Positions 59,800 through 64,000 of a stretch of 64,000 bases of DNA are shown here, piece after piece. Each line of letters opens with the position of its first letter. Position 1 is the first letter of the stretch. Origin of the DNA: SIG672 sp045605765 (GTDB taxonomy: Bacteria; Bacillota; Clostridia; Oscillospirales; CAG-272); assembly GCA_045605765.1 (NCBI GenBank), contig JAZUQQ010000051.1, forward strand, positions 120,048-184,047, written 5' to 3'. Under the pieces are notes generated by a model. That model did not search any database. It saw only the letters and a program-made list of their open reading frames with translations, and was not told the origin of the DNA. The position numbers and the translations under genes are program-made.

Positions 59800-61197
59800 A
59801 TGATGAATGTGAACAAAGAACAGCTCGATGAACTCAGGAACGAGCTGACCTATAAGCGCCGTAACGTTTATTCGAGCGTTTCGGATGAGGAAATCGAAAA
59901 GATAAACGAGTATGCAAAGGGCTACTGTGCTTATCTTGATGCGGCAAAGACCGAAAGAGAAGCGGTTAAAAAATCTATCGAAATGGTAGAAGCCTATGGC
60001 TTTAAGCCTTACGATTTCGGAGATAAGCTTGAAGTCGGCGGAAAATATTACTATAATAACCGAGGCAGAGCGCTCTATCTCTTCGTCATCGGAAGCGAAA
60101 ATATCGAAAACGGTATCAGAATTTCGGCGGCCCATATCGACTCGCCCAGACTTGATCTTAAACAGAATCCCCTCTACGACGAGGGTAATATGGGCTTTTT
60201 CAAGACCCATTATTACGGCGGTATCAAGAAATATCAGTGGACGGCTATTCCGCTCGCGCTCCACGGCGTAATCATTACGGGTGACGGCAAGAGCATTGAT
60301 ATTTGCATAGGCGAGGACGATAACGATCCCGTATTCTATATTAACGACCTGCTTCCACACCTCGGCAGAGATCAGATGGCAAAGACCGCATCTCAGGTGA
60401 TCCCGGGCGAAAAGCTCAATATTCTCGTCGGATCTGTACCGCTTGGTGAGGAATCAAGCGATATTAAGCTTGGAATACTCAAGCTCCTCGGCGAAAAGTA
60501 TGGTATAAAGGAAGAAGACTTCCTTAGTGCAGAAATCAGCGCAGTCCCTGCGTTTAAGGCGCGAGATATCGGTTTTGACAGAAGTATTATCGGTGCTTAT
60601 GGACACGACGACCGCGTTTGCGCGTATCCTGCACTTAGCGCACTTGTTGAAACAGAAGCTCCCGTTCATACGCTTATGACTATCCTTGCAGATAAGGAAG
60701 AAACGGGAAGCGGCGGAAATACGGGAATGAGAAGCGATATCTTTACCGATCTTATTGCAGAAATATCCGCAGCAATGGGCGCAAACCAGCGAAAGGTAAG
60801 AGCAAATTCCAAGTGCCTTTCTGCCGACGTAAACGCTATTTTCGATCCGAATTTTGCCGATGTTTACGAGACTAAGAACGCCGCGTTCCTCAACTGCGGA
60901 GTCGTAATGTCTAAGTATACGGGCGCAGGCGGAAAGAGCGGCACCTCGGACGCATCTGCCGAAATGGTAGCATTTATTCGTGATCTGTTCGCCAAAGAGG
61001 GCGTTATCTGGCAGAGCGCGGAGCTTGGTAAGGTAGATCAAGGTGGTGGCGGAACAGTAGCCGTTTATATTGCAAATCATAATATTGAGGTAGTTGATCT
61101 CGGCGTCGGTGTTATCTCGATGCACGCGCCCTACGAGGCTATCTCAAAGGCAGACCTTTATATGGCTTATAAAGCGTTCCTTGCGTTCAATAAATAA
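59800..61197 (+). CDS. M18-family aminopeptidase (aspartyl-type)
   Basis: A 465-residue cytoplasmic zinc aminopeptidase. AAHIDSPRLDLKQNPL carries the first metal histidine and aspartate, ADKEETGSGGNTGM the catalytic glutamate and bridging ligand, and a late histidine (VISMHAPYE) completes the site, matching the M18 (APE-like) order. Such enzymes remove N-terminal Asp/Glu or hydrophobic residues. AAGGAGAAC precedes ATG 59800. Terminator 61206-61236 follows. Confidence 0.93.
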   Translation: MMNVNKEQLDELRNELTYKRRNVYSSVSDEEIEKINEYAKGYCAYLDAAKTEREAVKKSIEMVEAYGFKPYDFGDKLEVGGKYYYNNRGRALYLFVIGSENIENGIRISAAHIDSPRLDLKQNPLYDEGNMGFFKTHYYGGIKKYQWTAIPLALHGVIITGDGKSIDICIGEDDNDPVFYINDLLPHLGRDQMAKTASQVIPGEKLNILVGSVPLGEESSDIKLGILKLLGEKYGIKEEDFLSAEISAVPAFKARDIGFDRSIIGAYGHDDRVCAYPALSALVETEAPVHTLMTILADKEETGSGGNTGMRSDIFTDLIAEISAAMGANQRKVRANSKCLSADVNAIFDPNFADVYETKNAAFLNCGVVMSKYTGAGGKSGTSDASAEMVAFIRDLFAKEGVIWQSAELGKVDQGGGGTVAVYIANHNIEVVDLGVGVISMHAPYEAISKADLYMAYKAFLAFNK

Positions 61198-61205
61198 GAT
61201 AAATG

Positions 61206-61236
61206 TAGAGCGTGCCGAATGGCACGCTCTTTTTAC
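61206..61236 (+). terminator. Terminator of the M18 peptidase gene
   Basis: AGAGCGTGCC pairs with GGCACGCTCT, then TTTTT. Confidence 0.9.
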
Positions 61237-61247
61237 CATTTTTGCTC

Positions 61248-61276
61248 TTGACATTGACAATTTGTTGTGATATAAT
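61248..61276 (+). promoter_or_regulatory. Promoter of tRNA-Leu
   Basis: TTGACA (61248-61253), 17-nt spacer, TATAAT (61271-61276). A second TTGACA at 61254-61259 lies too close to the -10. Confidence 0.8.
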
Positions 61277-61336
61277 TCAAGGGTAATAACTCGTGCTCTG
61301 AGTGGTAAAAATTCTACCGAGGCGCGAACATAGTGA

Positions 61337-61418
61337 GCGCCTGTGGTGGAATTGGCAGACACGTTGGATTTAGGTTCCAATGCCTCACGGTGTGCAGGTT
61401 CGACTCCTGTCAGGCGCA
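61337..61418 (+). tRNA. tRNA-Leu (anticodon UAG)
   Basis: Acceptor GCGCCTG (61337-61343) pairs with CAGGCGC (61411-61417), discriminator A. The anticodon arm TTGGA-TTTAGGT-TCCAA gives TAG. The long variable arm (TGCCTCACGGTGT region) marks a class II tRNA, and A73 fits leucine. The T-loop is GGTTCGACTCC. No CCA is encoded. Confidence 0.93.
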
Positions 61419-61427
61419 TAAATGAAA

Positions 61428-61503
61428 AGGTACGGCTTGCCGTACCTGCGATAAAGCAGGTACATTCGAAAAGACATGTTCAATTCGAGCATGTCTTTTT
61501 TAT
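61428..61503 (+). terminator. Hairpins after tRNA-Leu, including its terminator
   Basis: AGGTACGG-CTTG-CCGTACCT (61428-61447) is a perfect stem-loop. Then AAAAGACATG pairs with CATGTCTTTT (61469-61499) and runs into T residues, which is the terminator. Confidence 0.75.
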
Positions 61504-61716
61504 TTCAAAAAAGTAAGAGATACTTGGTTGGCAAACAATATATTTATAATTGACTATTACTCCTACGTGTGATAAAATATAATAAAGCTGGCAATATCAA
61601 TAACCAAAGATTGGAGTATACTAATCAATTTGCAGTTGATTTTTATCATTTGTGAATTGTTTGAATAAATTACTGTTGTGCGATATAATATAATCACCAA
61701 ATGCAGGAGGTGCAAG

Positions 61717-63248
61717 ATGCAAATACAGATTGCCGAGAACATAAAAAGATTTCGCACGGAGAAAGGGCTTACCCAAAGTGATCTTGCAACACTTTTGTCA
61801 GTTTCTCCTCAAGCGGTGAGCCGATGGGAAAACGCTCAAGCTTTCCCCGATATTACTGTTTTACCGATGCTTGCTAAGTATCTCAACGTAACTATAGACG
61901 AGATTATGGGAACCGAAAGGCAACGAAGTGAATGCTTAAAACGAGAGGCGTTTGAACGCAAGCTGGCAAATATTGATGATGAATCCCAAAGGGCGGAAAA
62001 TGAACTTCGTATTCTTGAAATTTATGAAGAATTGGCACATACGGAGTTACCTTATCTGATCAACTATTTTCGGCATTTAATGGATATAAAAGCTTCTGAA
62101 CGGTTTATACTAAATGATTTAGAAACCCGCATTGAAAGTGCGCGTCAGTTGATTCAGGATCGCCTGAGAATATCAAATATGAGTGACCGTGTAATTCTGT
62201 TAAGTACCGTGGCATCCTTTGAAGATGAAGAGAATTTGAAACGTTGGACAGACGAATATCAGCTTCCCGAATATATTAGATCAAACTTTTGGGATGAACT
62301 TTTACTGACAAGATATACAAGAGAACAAAACGTCAATAAATTGAGTGAGCAAAACCAAAAAATTCTGTACGAGCATATCAAAAACACCATTTATTATTTG
62401 ACCGACAGTGTTCCCAGCGTGATAAAAGCACAAGGAACAGAATTTAGTGATTCGGAAAGATATAAAACGGCATTTGATACCCTTTCTCTTTATTCGACAC
62501 GAGTGGACGATATTTTTATCCTTGTACGTATTGTTGCAGAGGCAAGATACGCCGAAGCACTTTTGATGAATGGGCGCATAGAAGAAAGCCTTTCATTGTT
62601 TGCGTTAGCCACCGAGCATCTTTCGATACTGCATCAGTTACCCGAAGGGAGAGTGCTTTATGGCTCTGTTCCGTGCTTTGTTCGATTCGTTTTGTCCTTG
62701 ACGGTATGGATAAGCTTGAAAAATGCGTGTTAAATTTGGGTGGCTATGATAAAAATCCGCTTTTTGATAAAATTCGCACAGATAAGCGTTTTATAGAGTA
62801 TGAGGGAACGCTGAAAAAATTTCTTCCGCAACGGAAATCTCGAAGCTGGATAAATGAGAAAGGATGCGATGCCCTCGATACTAAGTGGGAAATGCTTCTA
62901 AACGAAGCAAGCAAAGAGGCAGATAAACTATTTGATGGTAATGTTGTTGTGATGCTTACCGCGAAGGAATCGGTTATTTGTGTTCCGTTTCAAGATTTAA
63001 GTTCCTCCGTCAATACAGAGAGAGCAATTAAAGCTTTACTTGAAATTAAGAAAAACGAGGATGCAAAAATAGATCGATTGATTTGTATGTGGCATGATGG
63101 CAGTATTGACCTGCCTTCATACGCTTTCAGAGAGGCGCTTCTTTCCGTTAACCGTACAAATTTTTCAACCAAGATACTTTTGAATGGATTAACCGGATAT
63201 ATCGTTAAGACGGTAAGGGATACCCTGCCTAAAGGCTATGAAGCTTAA
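61717..63248 (+). pseudogene. XRE-family regulator, frameshifted
   Basis: Two overlapping frames form one protein: 61717-62733 (XRE helix-turn-helix at residues 5-62, LTQSDLATLLSVSPQAVSRWENAQAFPDI, then a helical TPR-like region) and, shifted by -1 near 62673-62700, a C-terminal part to 63248. The second frame continues the same protein (RFVLDGMDKLEKCVLNLGGYDKNPLFDKI) where the first ends after RFVLSLTVW. Together they give about 510 residues, typical of clostridial XRE proteins with a helical sensor. GCAGGAGGT precedes ATG 61717. No slippery heptamer was seen, so decay or an assembly error is likelier than programmed shifting. Confidence 0.8.
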
Positions 63249-63362
63249 ATGTTTTTTCAAAGTTCTTTACCTTTTCGCCCCGCCTCGCGCGGGGCTTCGC
63301 TTTTGTGTCCACAAAAGCAGTGCTTGTCAGGAAAAATAGATGGACTTTATGGGCGCACTAAA

Positions 63363-63482
63363 TAAGCCTTCCCCAGTGGGGGAAGGTGGCAGCCGAAGGC
63401 TGACGGATGAGGTGTTATAAACGAAAAGCAACTCCTCATCCACCGCTATCGCGGTCCCCCTTCTCACACAGGAGAAGGCTTA
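63363..63482. repeat. 120-bp palindromic MITE-like element
   Basis: Terminal inverted repeats TAAGCCTTC (63363-63371) and GAAGGCTTA (63474-63482) enclose nested repeats GGATGAGG (63405-63412) and CCTCATCC (63434-63441). The AGTGGGGGAAGG...CAGCCGAAGGCTG and CCGCTATCGCGG segments match a palindromic family found repeatedly in gut clostridial genomes. It has no ORF, so it would move only by a transposase in trans. Confidence 0.75.
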
Positions 63483-63611
63483 TCACCACCCGATAGTACA
63501 ACTAAACGGTGTAATACACTAACCTAAACGGGCAAGGCGTATAAAAAGGAGTACGAACGAACTGTTCGTACTCCTTTTGCTTTTTCGGCAAGTCAAAACC
63601 TGCTTTATGGA

Positions 63612-63656
63612 AAGCACCCCTTCGGATGCTTTTGTTTTTGGTGCGCCTGAAGGGAC
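63612..63656. repeat. Left copy of a 45-nt direct repeat (duplicated tRNA-Leu 3' end and terminator)
   Basis: 63612-63656 and 63806-63850 match over 45 nt with three mismatches. The right copy comprises the terminator stem and the 3' end of the minus-strand tRNA-Leu, so the left copy is a displaced tRNA 3' end, as made by site-specific integration. The period is 194 bp. Confidence 0.75.
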
Positions 63657-63801
63657 ACGGTATTGCTGCGCAATTTCATTGCGCTCAATCCCTAACCCGC
63701 TTCGCCTTTCGGCTCGCTACTTTTTGCTGAAAACTTGCCACCGGCAACTTTTCTTCTCGCAAAAAGCCCTCTTAGGCTTCAAGTCCCTTTCTATCAAAAA
63801 C

Positions 63802-63829
63802 AAAAAAGCACCTCTTCGGGTGCTTTTGT
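63802..63829 (-). terminator. Terminator of the minus-strand tRNA-Leu
   Basis: AAAAGCACCCGAAGAGGTGCTTTT on the minus strand, followed by a T-rich tract. A near-copy exists at about 63611-63635. Confidence 0.8.
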
Positions 63830-63835
63830 TTTTGG

Positions 63836-63916
63836 TGCGCCTGTAGGGACTTGAACCCCCACGTCGAAGACACCAGAACCTAAATCTGGCGCGTCTGCCA
63901 ATTTCGCCACAGGCGC
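63836..63916 (-). tRNA. tRNA-Leu (anticodon UAG), second copy
   Basis: On the minus strand the acceptor GCGCCTG pairs with CAGGCGC, discriminator A. The anticodon arm CCAGA-TTTAGGT-TCTGG reads TAG. A long variable arm is present and the T-loop is GGTTCAAGTCC. It shares the acceptor stem and anticodon with the tRNA at 61337-61418 but differs in the anticodon stem, variable arm and T-arm, so it is a separate isoacceptor gene and not a simple duplicate. Confidence 0.93.
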
Positions 63917-63940
63917 ATGACTATATTCACATGCTTTATG

Positions 63941-63969
63941 ATTATATCACAATTACAAAGCTAAGTCAA
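63941..63969 (-). promoter_or_regulatory. Promoter of the minus-strand tRNA-Leu
   Basis: On the minus strand TTGACT (63969-63964), 17-nt spacer, TATAAT (63946-63941). Confidence 0.8.
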
Positions 63970-64000
63970 CACCAAAAAATACACGGGGAGAAAAAATTTA

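Larger units (their letters stand above)
63249..63835. other. Gene-free stretch with repeats
   Basis: No gene was found. It holds a GC-rich hairpin, GCCCCGC...GCGGGGC (about 63276-63295), a 120-bp palindromic element (63363-63482), a terminator-like hairpin AAAAGGAGTACGAAC...GTTCGTACTCCTTTT (about 63546-63580), and the 45-nt direct repeat beside the minus-strand tRNA. The frame at 63577-63846 is noncoding: it runs through the repeats and into the tRNA. Confidence 0.65.

Noticed and set aside
62673..62733. Programmed ribosomal frameshift in the XRE gene
   Set aside because: No X XXY YYZ heptamer or obvious downstream structure; simple decay is likelier.
63577..63846. 89-residue plus-strand open frame
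   Set aside because: It runs through a terminator, the 45-nt repeat and into the minus-strand tRNA-Leu; no coding features.

Overview
The window reads as a chromosome segment from an anaerobic, endospore-forming member of the Clostridia, probably gut-associated. The reasons are the C-terminus of an [FeFe]-hydrogenase at the left edge, spore genes (spoIIID, an alpha/beta SASP, whiA, a SpoIID/LytB protein), an intracellular GH10 xylanase, a dead alpha-L-fucosidase, moderate GC, and Gram-positive promoters (TTGACA-17-TATAAT) with strong Shine-Dalgarno sites. Genus and species cannot be assigned from sequence reading alone.

Layout. 1-5000 is a loose accessory zone: hydrogenase C-terminus, a phosphotriesterase-like hydrolase, a decayed GH29 fucosidase, a small lipoprotein behind a promoter with two dyads, insertion-sequence debris and an AraC regulator. 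5.1-9.5 kb holds a cation/proton antiporter and a Ca-type P-ATPase. 9.5-16.4 kb has murD (minus strand), tRNA-Gln(CUG) followed by a cluster of TTCG-loop hairpins, an unrecognised two-gene unit, fragments resembling the tRNA 3' end, and an AraC / GH10 xylanase / EamA transporter locus. 16.4-25.7 kb is mixed housekeeping: a PLP lyase-like protein, amidase, TtcA-like PP-loop protein, VTC/DUF4956 pair, cyclophilin, spoIIID, cysK with a MATE exporter, and a SASP. 25.8-35.4 kb is a plus-strand run: ligA, obgE, prfA, Sua5, a ParC-like topoisomerase subunit and a SpoIID/LytB protein. It is followed by a structured noncoding stretch of about 290 nt. 35.8-39.8 kb has minus-strand small and envelope-stress-like genes around trmB.

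40-59.8 kb is one long plus-strand housekeeping array: nusB, a Kae1-like protein, xseA, xseB, ispA, tlyA, nadK, argR, recN, tyrS, murB, rapZ, whiA, dnaE, a class A PBP, TspO, coaE and a lytic transglycosylase, then an M18 aminopeptidase. Many of these genes overlap or abut, so they are probably co-transcribed in blocks. 61.3-63.9 kb is a second accessory zone bounded by two convergent tRNA-Leu(UAG) genes. It contains a frameshifted XRE regulator, a 120-bp palindromic MITE-like repeat, and a 45-bp direct repeat that duplicates the 3' end and terminator of the right-hand tRNA.

The best candidates for something undescribed are the two-gene unit beside tRNA-Gln with its att-like fragments, the structured RNA at about 35.47-35.76 kb, and the tRNA-Leu-bounded accessory island.
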